Notes under the pieces: generated by a model
Database searches by the model: none
Seen by the model: only the letters and a program-made list of their open reading frames with translations
What the model was told of the DNA's origin: nothing
Position numbers and translations under genes: made by a program
Source: Martinezella tropici
GTDB taxonomy: Bacteria; Pseudomonadota; Alphaproteobacteria; Rhizobiales; Rhizobiaceae
Assembly (NCBI RefSeq): GCF_008370325.1
Contig: NZ_VNIP01000018.1
Location: forward strand, 1-64,000
Length of the DNA stretch: 64,000 bases
Direction: 5' to 3'
Shown: piece after piece, positions 50,866 through 58,962 of the stretch
Numbering within the stretch: position 1 is the stretch's first letter
How the letters are laid out: every line of letters starts with the position of its first letter

Positions 50866-51132
50866 ATGAAGAACAGCCTCATCACCCTGGCCATCGCGGG
50901 CTCCATCGCATCGGCACTTGCATCCGTTGCTGTCCCGGCATCGGCAGCCGACTCCAAGGAAAAATGCTACGGCGTCGCCCTCAAGGGTCAGAACGATTGC
51001 GCCGCCGGCAAGCATGATTGCGCCGGCAAATCGACCATGAGCTACGACAAGATGTCCTTCAAGCTCGTTCCCACAGGCACCTGCACCTCCATGAAGACCC
51101 CGAAGGGCCATGGCTCGCTGACCCCGGCCTGA
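50866..51132 (+). CDS. bufA: Bufferin precursor (BufA1/DUF2282 family), first copy
   Basis: An 88-residue secreted RiPP precursor. Residues 1-28 are a signal peptide (MKNSLITLAIAGSIASALAS then VAVPASAA). The short mature part contains four cysteines at 34, 45, 52 and 73 in the family pattern EKCYGVALKGQNDCAAG, HDCAG and PTGTCTS. In known bufferins the MNIO enzyme encoded alongside modifies such cysteines to heterocycles that bind copper in the periplasm. Which cysteines are modified here is not knowable from sequence. AAGGAG lies 8 nt before ATG 50866. It is first in a five-gene operon behind an ECF-type promoter. Confidence 0.9.
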   Translation: MKNSLITLAIAGSIASALASVAVPASAADSKEKCYGVALKGQNDCAAGKHDCAGKSTMSYDKMSFKLVPTGTCTSMKTPKGHGSLTPA

Positions 51133-51178
51133 TCCGAAACCGGATCATCAGCCAATCACCTGTCGTAAGGAGCATGTC

Positions 51179-51466
51179 ATGAACAAGATGTCCGCACTCG
51201 CCTTGGCCGCATCGGTTGCCACCGCCGTGACGCTGGCTGCCGGCGCAACGACGACCGCCTCGGCCGCCGATGCCAAGGAAAAATGCTACGGCATCGCCCT
51301 CAAGGGCCAGAACGATTGCGCCGCCGGCCCCGGCACGACCTGCGCCGGAACAGCGAAGGTCGACTATCAGCGCAACTCGTGGAAGCTGGTTCCCGCCGGA
51401 ACCTGCGAGACGATCAAGACGCCGAACGGTCACGGCACTTTGATGCAGGGTCCGGCGCCCGTCTGA
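51179..51466 (+). CDS. bufA: Bufferin precursor (BufA1/DUF2282 family), second copy
   Basis: A 95-residue paralogue of the preceding gene. The signal peptide covers residues 1-30 (MNKMSALALAASVATAVTLA then AGATTTASAA). Cysteines are at 36, 47, 55 and 76. The stretch EKCYGIALKGQNDCAAG differs from copy 1 by one residue and is almost identical at DNA level. The signal peptides and tails (PNGHGTLMQGPAPV) have diverged. AAGGAG precedes ATG 51179 by 6 nt. It lies 46 nt after copy 1. Two precursors for one maturase suggest either dose or two products with different binding properties. Confidence 0.9.
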   Translation: MNKMSALALAASVATAVTLAAGATTTASAADAKEKCYGIALKGQNDCAAGPGTTCAGTAKVDYQRNSWKLVPAGTCETIKTPNGHGTLMQGPAPV

Positions 51467-51541
51467 CAAGGCAGCGCGAACACGTGGGCGGCGCATTTTT
51501 CTCATAGGCGCCGCCCGCCTCCCGAACGGAATGATCTCTAT

Positions 51542-51597
51542 GTTTTCACGCAATTCCGAACGCAAAACCGCTTCGCACTTTTGCTGGAACTGCTCTA
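51542..51597 (-). repeat. Dispersed intergenic repeat, copy 3 (inverted)
   Basis: The complement reads TAGAGCAGTTCCAGCAAAAG then TGCGAAGCGGTTTTGCGTTCGGAATTGCGTGAAAACA, matching copies 1 and 2. It sits inside the operon between the second bufA and bufB. It creates an in-frame extension (from 51531) that would be mistaken for the N-terminus of the maturase. Confidence 0.82.
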
Positions 51598-51611
51598 TCC
51601 CGGAGGCTGCA

Positions 51612-52466
51612 ATGAAACCGTCCGAACTTCCCCGCCGCGCCGGTGTCGGCTTCAAGCCGGAGCATTTCGCCGCAATCGATGCCGAGAGGCAGCCGATCGG
51701 CTTTTTCGAGGTTCATGCCGAAAACTATATGGGCGCCGGCGGTCCGCCACATGCCCAGCTTGGCAGGCTGCGCCGGGACTATGCCTTGTCCATCCATGGC
51801 GTCGGCCTTTCCATCGGCTCGATGCAGCCCTTGGATAGCGAACATCTGGCCCGCCTGAAGATCGTCTGCGATCGCTACGAGCCGGAGAGCTTTTCGGAGC
51901 ATCTCGCGTGGTCGAGCCACGACACGACCTTTCTCAACGATCTACTGCCGCTGCCTTATACCGAAGCAACGCTCGCGCTGGTCTGCGACCATATCGATCA
52001 GGTTCAGGCGCTGCTCGGGCGCCAGATGCTGCTGGAGAATCCGGCTACCTACCTGCTCTTCGAGGAAAGCACGATCGAGGAAACGGAGTTTCTGGCCGAC
52101 GTCGCCCGCCGCACCGGCTGCGGCCTGCTGCTCGACGTCAACAATGTGTTCGTCGCCGCCACCAACCACCATATGGATGCGCGGGCCTATCTGGAGCGCT
52201 TCCCTGTGCAGTGGGTGCGCGAGATCCATCTGAGCGGACATTCGGAGACCATCGACGATTCAGGCGCGCCGCTCCTGATCGACAGCCACGATACGCCGGT
52301 GAAGGATCAGGTCTGGGCGCTTTACGAAGAGCTTATCGGCCGGATCGGGCCAATCGCCAGCCTGGTCGAATGGGACAATGACGTCCCGGAATGGCCGATT
52401 CTGAGAGCCGAGGCCGAGGCTGCTGACGCCATCCTGAAACGCGCGGCCAAGCGCCAGGCAGCCTGA
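51612..52466 (+). CDS. bufB: Bufferin maturase, multinuclear non-haem iron oxygenase (DUF692, BufB)
   Basis: A 284-residue TIM-barrel enzyme of the DUF692/MNIO family, which uses a two- or three-iron centre to oxidise cysteine residues in RiPP precursors. Family landmarks in order are RAGVGFKPEHF, FFEVHAENYMGAGG, SIHGVGLSIGS, FSEHLAWS, LLENPATYL, LLLDVNNVFVAATNH, EIHLSGHSE, IDSHDTPV and VEWDNDVPEW. The His, Glu, Asp and Asn ligands are in place. The start ATG 51612 has GGAGG 5 nt upstream. The 27 upstream codons in frame derive from the dispersed repeat and are excluded. It should act in the cytoplasm on the two BufA precursors before export. Confidence 0.92.
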   Translation: MKPSELPRRAGVGFKPEHFAAIDAERQPIGFFEVHAENYMGAGGPPHAQLGRLRRDYALSIHGVGLSIGSMQPLDSEHLARLKIVCDRYEPESFSEHLAWSSHDTTFLNDLLPLPYTEATLALVCDHIDQVQALLGRQMLLENPATYLLFEESTIEETEFLADVARRTGCGLLLDVNNVFVAATNHHMDARAYLERFPVQWVREIHLSGHSETIDDSGAPLLIDSHDTPVKDQVWALYEELIGRIGPIASLVEWDNDVPEWPILRAEAEAADAILKRAAKRQAA

Positions 52467-52475
52467 GGAGGGGTT

Positions 52476-53231
52476 ATGTCTCTCACCACGCAAAGCGAGT
52501 TCGCAGCAGCCCTCATCGATCCCGACCACGCCGTGCCCAAGGGGCTTACGGCCTGGAGCGGTCCGGAGCCGGCGCGACGCTTCGGCGTCTATCGCAACAA
52601 TGTCGCGATCGGCCTGATCGGCGCGCTCGCTTCGCGGTTTCCGGCAGCGGAAAGGATCGTCGGCGCGGAATTCTTCGCAGCCATGGCGCATGCATTCATC
52701 CGGCTTCATCCGCCGCGATCGCCGCTGCTGCTTGCCTATGGCGATGATTTTCCCGAATTCGTCGAGGGTTTCGAGCCGACACAGGAAATCCCTTATCTGC
52801 CTGACGTCATGAGATTGGAGGTAGCCCGAGGCCGAGCCTATCACGCGGCGGATGCAATACCGGCCGATGCCGCCTTGCTGGCGACAGTCGAGCCGGAAGG
52901 GCTGGCGAAGCTGAAATTCGCGCCGCATCCCTCGGCCTCCGTCATTCGCTCCGCCTATCCGGCCGTTACCATCTGGGCGATGAATACCGGTCAGATCGAG
53001 CTTGCCGATATCGCCGATTGGGCTGGCGAAGATGCCCTCATCATTCGTCCTGAGATGATCGTGGAAGTGCATCGCCTGCCTCTGGGCGGCGCCACCTTTC
53101 TGGAGCGGCTATTTGCCGGCGCCGATCTCGGCAGCGCCTTCGAGACGTCCCTTGCCGAAACCGCAGATTTCGATCTTTCCGCCAACCTCGCCGGTGCGTT
53201 CACGGCAGGCGCTTTCGTGGCCATTCGCTGA
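52476..53231 (+). CDS. bufC: Bufferin maturation partner (DUF2063/HvfC-like, BufC)
   Basis: A 251-residue protein. Its N-terminal 95 residues are the DUF2063 domain (FAAALIDPDHAVPKGL, FGVYRNNVAIGLIGALASRFPAAERIVGAEFFAAMAHAF). The remainder is a winged-helix-like C-terminal part (PYLPDVMRLEVARGRAYHAAD... TFLERLFAGADL). In MNIO systems this partner binds the precursor leader and presents it to the maturase. The gene follows bufB by 9 nt with GAGGAGGGG before ATG 52476. Older annotation as a DNA-binding protein is not supported by context. Confidence 0.9.
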   Translation: MSLTTQSEFAAALIDPDHAVPKGLTAWSGPEPARRFGVYRNNVAIGLIGALASRFPAAERIVGAEFFAAMAHAFIRLHPPRSPLLLAYGDDFPEFVEGFEPTQEIPYLPDVMRLEVARGRAYHAADAIPADAALLATVEPEGLAKLKFAPHPSASVIRSAYPAVTIWAMNTGQIELADIADWAGEDALIIRPEMIVEVHRLPLGGATFLERLFAGADLGSAFETSLAETADFDLSANLAGAFTAGAFVAIR

Positions 53232-53249
53232 ACGCCGAGAGGAACCAAG

Positions 53250-53759
53250 ATGCAGAACCAGATGATGACGGCCGCTCCGGCCGAACGCGAAACCATGCCC
53301 CAAAGGCTCTATGGCGGCTTAAAGCTTCTCGACCGCATTCCGCATGATCTGATCGCGCTCATTGCGCGGCTGTCGATCGCCGCCGTCTTCTGGCAGTCGG
53401 GACAGACGAAAGTGGAAGGCTGGCATGTGACCGATAATGCCGTCTATCTCTTCCAGACGGAGTATAAATTACCGCTGGTCGATCCCTGGATCGCCGCTCA
53501 TATTGCCGCCTTCAGCGAGCATTTCTTTCCCTTTTTGCTCGTCATCGGCCTGGCAAGCCGGCTGTCGGCGCTGGCATTGCTCAGCATGACGCTTGTCATC
53601 GAGATTTTCGTCTATCCCGATGCCTGGCCGACGCACGGCACCTGGGCAACCTGCTTTCTGGTGATCATAGCTGGCGGGCCCGGGCGTGTCGCGCTCGATC
53701 ACCTGATCGCCAGGCGGTATGGCCGCTCTTCCCGAGGCGGGACCGAGGGAAGCGCCTGA
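53250..53759 (+). CDS. DoxX-family membrane protein of bufferin operon (BufD-like)
   Basis: A 169-residue inner-membrane protein with four hydrophobic segments of the DoxX type: LIARLSIAAVFWQSGQTKVEG, AAHIAAFSEHFFPFLLVIGLA, LALLSMTLVIEIFVYPDAW and HGTWATCFLVIIAGGPGRVALD. DoxX proteins often close MNIO-RiPP operons, possibly linked to the quinone pool or electron supply, but the role is not established. It starts 18 nt after bufC with AGAGGAACCAAG before the ATG. Confidence 0.85.
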   Translation: MQNQMMTAAPAERETMPQRLYGGLKLLDRIPHDLIALIARLSIAAVFWQSGQTKVEGWHVTDNAVYLFQTEYKLPLVDPWIAAHIAAFSEHFFPFLLVIGLASRLSALALLSMTLVIEIFVYPDAWPTHGTWATCFLVIIAGGPGRVALDHLIARRYGRSSRGGTEGSA

Positions 53760-53794
53760 CGGCGGCGCTCCCTGGCATGATGGCCAAACGAGGC

Positions 53795-54751
53795 CTATCG
53801 AAGGACCGGCTCCCCATGGAAGCGGCGCTGGGACGGCTTCGAGACGCCGAAACCCACCTCCATCATCAGGCGCGGCTTGCGCGTGGGCACCGTGCCCATA
53901 TGGAAGCCGAAGGGATCCTCGACGAAGCCGGATCCGGCCTTGCCGGTCAGCGTCAGCGCATTCGCCTGCCCATAATAATCGAGCACCTCGTTCGCCGGAT
54001 GCCCCACAAGCAACGTCAGCTGATGCCGGACCTGTCGGCGCCGATGGCTTCCTTTGATGAAGACGTGCGGGCCGGTGCCCTCGTCCACGTCGACAAGATT
54101 GAAGAAGAATTTCAGCATTCGCCAATCGTCGAGATCGAAGTGATACTTGTCGAGCGAGGCGAGGCTCCTGTCGGCTTCGGAAGCCTGCGTGGGAAAGCTC
54201 CACCAGATGCGGGTGGTGATCACCTTGGCCTGCCCGCCGAGATATTGGCGGGCGACATCGATCAGCAACGGATCGCGCTGCACCGCCATGACGGCCTCGC
54301 AATCAAGCGAGCGTTCAAAGAAGTGCCCGCTCAGAATCGGCCGCCCGAAACGAGCCTCCGCTTCCTTATGTTCGCTTGGGACAAATTCGAGCTGCCTGTT
54401 GAAATTGCCGTAGCAGCCGGTATTTCCAGCGAATTCGGCGATCTCCCGATGGATGTGATCCGGCAGCATCAGGCCCGGATAGATACCATCCGTCCGCAAG
54501 GCGTTGACGACAGCGTTGCGCTCGACACCGGTAAACATCGAGGCGCCGGAAACGGAGAGCCTGACGGCCTGCTTGGTTGCAAGCCAATGGATCCGCCGAA
54601 ACGGCAGGGTTCTGGCCAACAGGAACATGGGCAACCAGGCTGGATTTTCTTTAAGATCGGTCAGGTAAGTTGGTATCCTGACAGCCATACGCTTGAGGCG
54701 GCCGCCCTGTCGGGCGATGGACTCCAAGTCTCTTGCCGGGGGATTGTGCAT
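53795..54751 (-). CDS. Phytanoyl-CoA dioxygenase (PhyH)-like protein
   Basis: A 318-residue protein whose central part reads DKYHFDLDDWRMLKFFFNLVDVDEGTGPHVFIKGSH. That supplies the H-x-D iron-binding pair, the DVDEGTGP turn and the strand carrying GSH. A later FHMGTVPTRKPRLMMEV gives the distal histidine and the 2-oxoglutarate-binding Arg. It should be an Fe(II)/2-oxoglutarate oxygenase, with unknown substrate. The N-terminal 100 residues are not conserved with PhyH as far as I can tell. ATG 54751 has AAGGG 6 nt upstream. It converges with the bufferin operon and is probably unrelated to it. Confidence 0.75.
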   Translation of the reverse strand: MHNPPARDLESIARQGGRLKRMAVRIPTYLTDLKENPAWLPMFLLARTLPFRRIHWLATKQAVRLSVSGASMFTGVERNAVVNALRTDGIYPGLMLPDHIHREIAEFAGNTGCYGNFNRQLEFVPSEHKEAEARFGRPILSGHFFERSLDCEAVMAVQRDPLLIDVARQYLGGQAKVITTRIWWSFPTQASEADRSLASLDKYHFDLDDWRMLKFFFNLVDVDEGTGPHVFIKGSHRRRQVRHQLTLLVGHPANEVLDYYGQANALTLTGKAGSGFVEDPFGFHMGTVPTRKPRLMMEVGFGVSKPSQRRFHGEPVLR

Positions 54752-55169
54752 AGCTACCCTTTCCGCATATTTGCAAAAATCCGTGGCAACAGGCCCAACA
54801 CCCCTGTTGATGCGATATAATTCTTTGAAACTCTAAGTTTATTCGCAGCAGCGAATATCTGCTGCAGCGCGGCAAATAGCGGTCGTCCGGCCTTGGTCAA
54901 GGGGCTTGAAAGTCAAAACCTGATTGTATCCGTAGAAATTTCTGCAGAAACACGCGGCGCTTTCGAAAGCATTTGCAAGATCGCGCGGAGCAGTTGTTTT
55001 CAGGCCCGATAACCGGCGTGACGCCAAGAGATACGGGAACAGCGCATTTCATTTGCCGTTACTTAGGATAATGGCGCTAAATATGCCCAGGAAAGTGGAT
55101 GGCGATTTCATTCGGCTGCGATTTTGACAGTCTTCCAACCGTCACATTCCTGTTCGCTTTATTGGTTAG
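54752..55169. other. Intergenic region, about 420 bp
   Basis: This lies between two divergent genes. It contains AT-rich patches suited to promoters, but I can assign no specific site. A 62-codon minus-strand frame (54839-55027) has no family resemblance or ribosome site. Confidence 0.45.
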
Positions 55170-56120
55170 ATGAGCGAGAAAAACGTAAAAAAGGCCCGTT
55201 ATATGGCAGAAGCGAAGACCTTTGAACCGGCGGAAGGCATGGTCGATTTCGACGCGGGCGAGGGCGAGACCCCGACCGTGGTGGAGATGGACGACTATAC
55301 GAAGAGCCTCGCCCAGGCGAAAGCCAAGTCCGTCAAGCTTATCGACGCCATTACCGGTCAGGTGCTCAAGAAAAAAGATGCGGTGCATGTCGACGACCTT
55401 CGTCCCTCGCTGGCGGATTTCATGCGGCTGAAGCACCCCGAGCTTCGTGCCGACGACTATATCAGCCGCAAGGTGATGGACGACTACCGTGCCCAGTATA
55501 TCGCCGAGCTGCTGACCGACGAGCGCGGCGAACTTTCCACCCTCGAGGACGAAGTCGTCGAAAGCCTGAAGACGCATGATACGCTCGCCGAAAACATCGA
55601 AGAGGATTATGAGGACCACCGCTCCATCGGCGACCGGATGGCCGACGGCGTCGCCTCCTTCGGCGGCAGCTGGGTCTTCATCATCTCCTTCTGTCTGTTT
55701 CTCGCCGTCTGGATGGCCGTTAATATCGTCATGGGCGAGAGCAAGGCGTTCGATGCCTATCCATTCATCCTGCTCAACCTCGTCCTTTCGACGATCGCCG
55801 CGCTGCAGGCGCCCGTCATCATGATGAGCCAGCGGCGCCAGGAAGAGAAGGATCGCCTGCGCGCGCTCAACGACTACAAGGTCAACCTGAAGGCGGAACT
55901 GGAAATCCGCCACCTGCATGAAAAGGTCGATCATCTCCTCAATCGCCAGTGGGAGCGGCTGACCGAAATCCAGCAGATCCAGATCGAGATGATGCTGGAA
56001 CAGGCAAAGGCCGCCACCCGGGCGATCAAGGCCAACAAGGCGGCGAAGGCGAAGACCAGTGCGCTGAAGAGCCTCTTCACCAAGGCCAAGGACGCCGATC
56101 CGGACGAATCCGCCAACTGA
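55170..56120 (+). CDS. DUF1003 family membrane protein
   Basis: A 316-residue protein with a long acidic cytosolic N-terminal region (about 1-160). The DUF1003 core follows: RMADGVASFGGSWVFIISFCLFLAVWMAVNIV, FDAYPFILLNLVLSTIAALQAPVIMMSQRRQEEKDR with two membrane helices, and the conserved QRRQ-E-KDR-R-x-NDYKVNLKAE. The C-terminus is coiled coil and Lys/Ala-rich. Function is unknown. The family is sometimes called cyclic-nucleotide-binding by annotation carry-over, which nothing here supports. The start may be ATG 55170 or the in-frame ATG 55203. Confidence 0.88.
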   Translation: MSEKNVKKARYMAEAKTFEPAEGMVDFDAGEGETPTVVEMDDYTKSLAQAKAKSVKLIDAITGQVLKKKDAVHVDDLRPSLADFMRLKHPELRADDYISRKVMDDYRAQYIAELLTDERGELSTLEDEVVESLKTHDTLAENIEEDYEDHRSIGDRMADGVASFGGSWVFIISFCLFLAVWMAVNIVMGESKAFDAYPFILLNLVLSTIAALQAPVIMMSQRRQEEKDRLRALNDYKVNLKAELEIRHLHEKVDHLLNRQWERLTEIQQIQIEMMLEQAKAATRAIKANKAAKAKTSALKSLFTKAKDADPDESAN

Positions 56121-56165
56121 CCGCCGATGAGAGGCGGCGCCTTCTATGGCGCCGCCGAATATCCT

Positions 56166-57383
56166 TCAGGGCTGCTCGCCTTGTCGATACGCGGCTCCTT
56201 CAGGAGGTTCAGCCACTCGCCGCCGGTGTGCAAACAGAACCGGCACGCACAGGAGATAGAGCGAGGCTCCCAGAACCCAGACCAGACCGGGAAAGACATG
56301 TCTTGAGGCGAAATAGATCTCGCTGATCGCTAACGGCGCCACCATGGATGCGAGGCTCGCCAGGCTCGTCAGCACCCCCTGTAGGCGCCCCTGCTCATCC
56401 GCGCCCACCCTTTTCGTCATCAACGACAGCAGCGCCGGCTGGCCGATACCGCCGAGGCAGAAGAGCGGGAAAAGCAGGAAGGCGATGAAGCCGCGCGAGA
56501 CAAAGGCGATCGCGATATAAGCAGCGCTATCGCAGACGATCGCGACGATAAGCGCGAACCGCTCGCCCCAGCGTTCGCTCAGCGGGCCGGCGACGAAGGC
56601 CTGGGCGAGAGCGTGGAAGAAGCCGAAGCCGGCGAGAGACAGGCCGACGGTCGCCGTATCCCAACCGAACTTGTCCTGACCGTAGAGCACCCAGATGGTG
56701 CCGCCGACCTCGCCGACGATACTGAGGATGATGGATAGGACGAGAAGCGGCAGCAGTGCTGGAAATGTGCCGATCCAGCGCAGCGGCGCCAGCGGATGAA
56801 AGGCGGCCGGGTCGATTCGCCCGGGCTTCACCGCCCGCGTCTCGGGCAGCACGATCAGCGCAACGATGAAATTCACCATCACGAGCAGCGCGGCCGCAAT
56901 GAAAGGTGCTCGCACCGAAATCGTGCCCAGCACGCCGCCGATCGCGGGTCCGAGAATGAACCCGATGCCGAAGCAGGCGCTGAGGAGCCCAAAAGCCCGC
57001 GCCCGGCGCTCCTCCGGCATGATGTCGGCGAGACAGGCTGCCGCCACTGCGGCATTGGCCGCCGTGAGGCCGGCAACGGCTCGCCCGAGAAACAGCCACC
57101 AGAAACCCGGCGCGCAGGCCATGAAGGCATAGTCGATCATGCCGCCCGCCAGCGAGGCGAGCAGCACCGGCCTGCGGCCGTAGAAATCGCTTAGCGTCCC
57201 GAGGATGGGAGAGGCAAGAAACTGCAGCGCCGCATAAAGCGAGAGGAACGCGCCGAAGCGCCAGCCGAGCTCGGGCGTATGCGCGACGCTCTGCAGAAGC
57301 TCCGGCAGGATCGGCATCACGAGACCCGTTCCGGCGGCATCGAGAACGACGACGGAGAGGATGGTCAAAAGCATCTTGTTCAC
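56166..57383 (-). CDS. tetA: Tetracycline-type MFS efflux pump (TetA family)
   Basis: A 405-residue twelve-segment antiporter. The N-terminus MNKMLLTILSVVVLDAAGTGLVMPILPELL is a close match to the start of class A/C/G-type TetA proteins, and the GTG 57383 start gives exactly that MNK beginning. Motif A reads GTLSDFYGRRPVLLASLAGG, and LADIMPEERRARAFGLLSACFGIGFILGPAIGG matches the TetA central helix. It would export tetracycline-metal complexes or a related compound. A true TetR homologue is transcribed divergently with two operator-like palindromes between. Resistance itself is not proven, since chromosomal homologues often have other substrates. Confidence 0.85.
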   Translation of the reverse strand: MNKMLLTILSVVVLDAAGTGLVMPILPELLQSVAHTPELGWRFGAFLSLYAALQFLASPILGTLSDFYGRRPVLLASLAGGMIDYAFMACAPGFWWLFLGRAVAGLTAANAAVAAACLADIMPEERRARAFGLLSACFGIGFILGPAIGGVLGTISVRAPFIAAALLVMVNFIVALIVLPETRAVKPGRIDPAAFHPLAPLRWIGTFPALLPLLVLSIILSIVGEVGGTIWVLYGQDKFGWDTATVGLSLAGFGFFHALAQAFVAGPLSERWGERFALIVAIVCDSAAYIAIAFVSRGFIAFLLFPLFCLGGIGQPALLSLMTKRVGADEQGRLQGVLTSLASLASMVAPLAISEIYFASRHVFPGLVWVLGASLYLLCVPVLFAHRRRVAEPPEGAAYRQGEQP

Positions 57384-57392
57384 AGTGCAAAA

Positions 57393-57426
57393 CTTATCAT
57401 TGATAAGGAACTTTATCGCCGATAAA
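57393..57426. promoter_or_regulatory. Two tetO-like operators between tetA and tetR
   Basis: CTTATCATTGATAAG (57393-57407) and TTTATCGCCGATAAA (57412-57426) are each perfect 7+1+7 palindromes. The first has the ATCA-T-TGAT core of classical tet operators. The paired layout between the divergent genes mirrors tetO1/tetO2 of tetracycline determinants. Confidence 0.75.
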
Positions 57427-57458
57427 TTATGATGATCGAACTGTCAATCGGAGAGACG

Positions 57459-58073
57459 ATGAAAATCGATCGAAGCCAGATCGTCGATGCGGCACTGACC
57501 ATTCTGAACGAAGTCGGCATCGATGGATTGTCGACGCGGCTGATCGCCCAACGCCTCGGCGTTCAGCAACCGGCGCTCTATTGGCACTTCAAGGGCAAAC
57601 AGGCCCTGCTGGCGGCGATGAACACCGAGATGCTGAGGCGAAACCATATCCGCAACAGGCCCTTGGCCGGGGAGACCTGGCAGGAATTCCTGCGCGCCAA
57701 TGCCCGCAGCTTCCGCTCCGCCTTGCTGGCATGGCGCGACGGCGCGCGCGTTCACGCGGGAACGGAGGTCGATCCCTCGGACCTCGACTCGATCGAAGCC
57801 CAGCTGGAATGCCTGCTTGCCGCAGGTTTCGATCCGGAAAAGGCCCTGGCGCTGGAGATTGCCATCAGCCGGTATGTGGTGGGATGCGTGCTGGAAGAAC
57901 AGGCGGATGCGGCCGATCCGCCGGATCGCACAGCGCTCGATGCCGCAGCGGAAAGCCGGCCTAACCTTGCCAAAGCCTTGTCACTTTACCGCTCCAACGG
58001 CCATGAAGCCCTGTTCGAAGCCGGCCTCGAATTGTTGATAGGCGGGGCCGAAGCCGGCAGATGCGGTATATGA
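57459..58073 (+). CDS. tetR: Tetracycline repressor-type regulator (TetR with TetR_C domain)
   Basis: A 204-residue repressor. The helix-turn-helix domain (IVDAALTILNEVGIDGLSTRLIAQRLGVQQPALYWHFKGKQALLAAM) is nearly that of class-A/C TetR. The effector domain keeps FLRANARSFRSALLAWRDGARVHAGTEV, where the family's tetracycline-Mg site residues lie, and VVGCVLEEQAD. So this is a member of the TetR class proper, not only the broad superfamily. ATG 57459 has GGAGAG 3-8 nt upstream, while an earlier ATG 57429 overlaps the operator region. It should repress both itself and tetA. Confidence 0.88.
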   Translation: MKIDRSQIVDAALTILNEVGIDGLSTRLIAQRLGVQQPALYWHFKGKQALLAAMNTEMLRRNHIRNRPLAGETWQEFLRANARSFRSALLAWRDGARVHAGTEVDPSDLDSIEAQLECLLAAGFDPEKALALEIAISRYVVGCVLEEQADAADPPDRTALDAAAESRPNLAKALSLYRSNGHEALFEAGLELLIGGAEAGRCGI

Positions 58074-58091
58074 CCACCGGCCGAAAATGCA

Positions 58092-58754
58092 TCATCTCTC
58101 GGCCTTGAAAGTACGGCCAAGATCCGGCCCGGAACCGAAATAGTGTCGGAACACGTAAAACAGCGGGCTCCACTTGCTGGTATCGATATGATTGGTCCCG
58201 GCGATGACAATATCCTTGTGCGCGTGGACGCGAAGGACCTTCGCTTCGATGATGGAGAAGGCTTCAGCACGCTCCGAGGGCCATTCCTCGCCGGGAGGAT
58301 GCGCCGCCACCACCTCCGCCTCGAACTGGATCGGACATTCGGCGATGCGCAGCGGCCGCACGAGGTCGGCCGCCTGCGGCGTGAAGCCGGCGACATCGAA
58401 TTTGTCGGCCTCGAAACGATAGCCAATCTTTTCCTTGTGCGGGGGAACGGGGTCGCGGCCCGTCGTCGGGGCGATTGCCTCGATCTTCGGCCACAGTTCC
58501 GGCGACGGAAAATTCAATACAAGCTGGCGCTCGCGCATGAGATTTTCCCGGCCCTTGCTGGTCGACGTCAGACCCAGAACCACACGGTCATATAAGGCCC
58601 AAACCGAGGACATCGGCGAGATATTCGTCGTACCGTCGGGATTGAGGCTCGTAATCAGCACGACGGGAGTGCCGACATAAAGCACGCTGGGTTTGATTTC
58701 GATATGCTCGCGATCGTTCTCGGCTGCGTTGAATTCGGCTGTGTTCGCCAACAT
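58092..58754 (-). CDS. Flavin reductase-like FMN-binding split-barrel protein
   Basis: A 220-residue protein of the flavin_reduct family. The FMN-binding start reads VLYVGTPVVLITSLNPDGTTNISPMSSVWALYDRVVLGL, then KGRENLMRERQLVLNFPSPELWPKIEAIA, and later IIEAKVLRVHAHKDIV. No second catalytic domain is present. It may be an NAD(P)H-flavin reductase or a flavoprotein with another role. It converges with tetR and lies 200 bp from the HxlR gene on the same strand. Confidence 0.82.
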   Translation of the reverse strand: MLANTAEFNAAENDREHIEIKPSVLYVGTPVVLITSLNPDGTTNISPMSSVWALYDRVVLGLTSTSKGRENLMRERQLVLNFPSPELWPKIEAIAPTTGRDPVPPHKEKIGYRFEADKFDVAGFTPQAADLVRPLRIAECPIQFEAEVVAAHPPGEEWPSERAEAFSIIEAKVLRVHAHKDIVIAGTNHIDTSKWSPLFYVFRHYFGSGPDLGRTFKAER

Positions 58755-58962
58755 TGCAAACTCTCCCTTGAGAGTTTCAGTGTAACCGACATCCCTCTGA
58801 AACAGTTCGGCCGCGACCGAACTGTTGCTCGAAGGCCGGAACGCCAGCCCTCATTTCCTCAGGCAACCCTCTGACGACGCTGATCGCGCGCGCTCTGCGC
58901 CGAAGCGGCCCGGCCGCCGAGCAAACTCTACTAGAGGACCTGTAATATTTTTGCCGGTTAAC

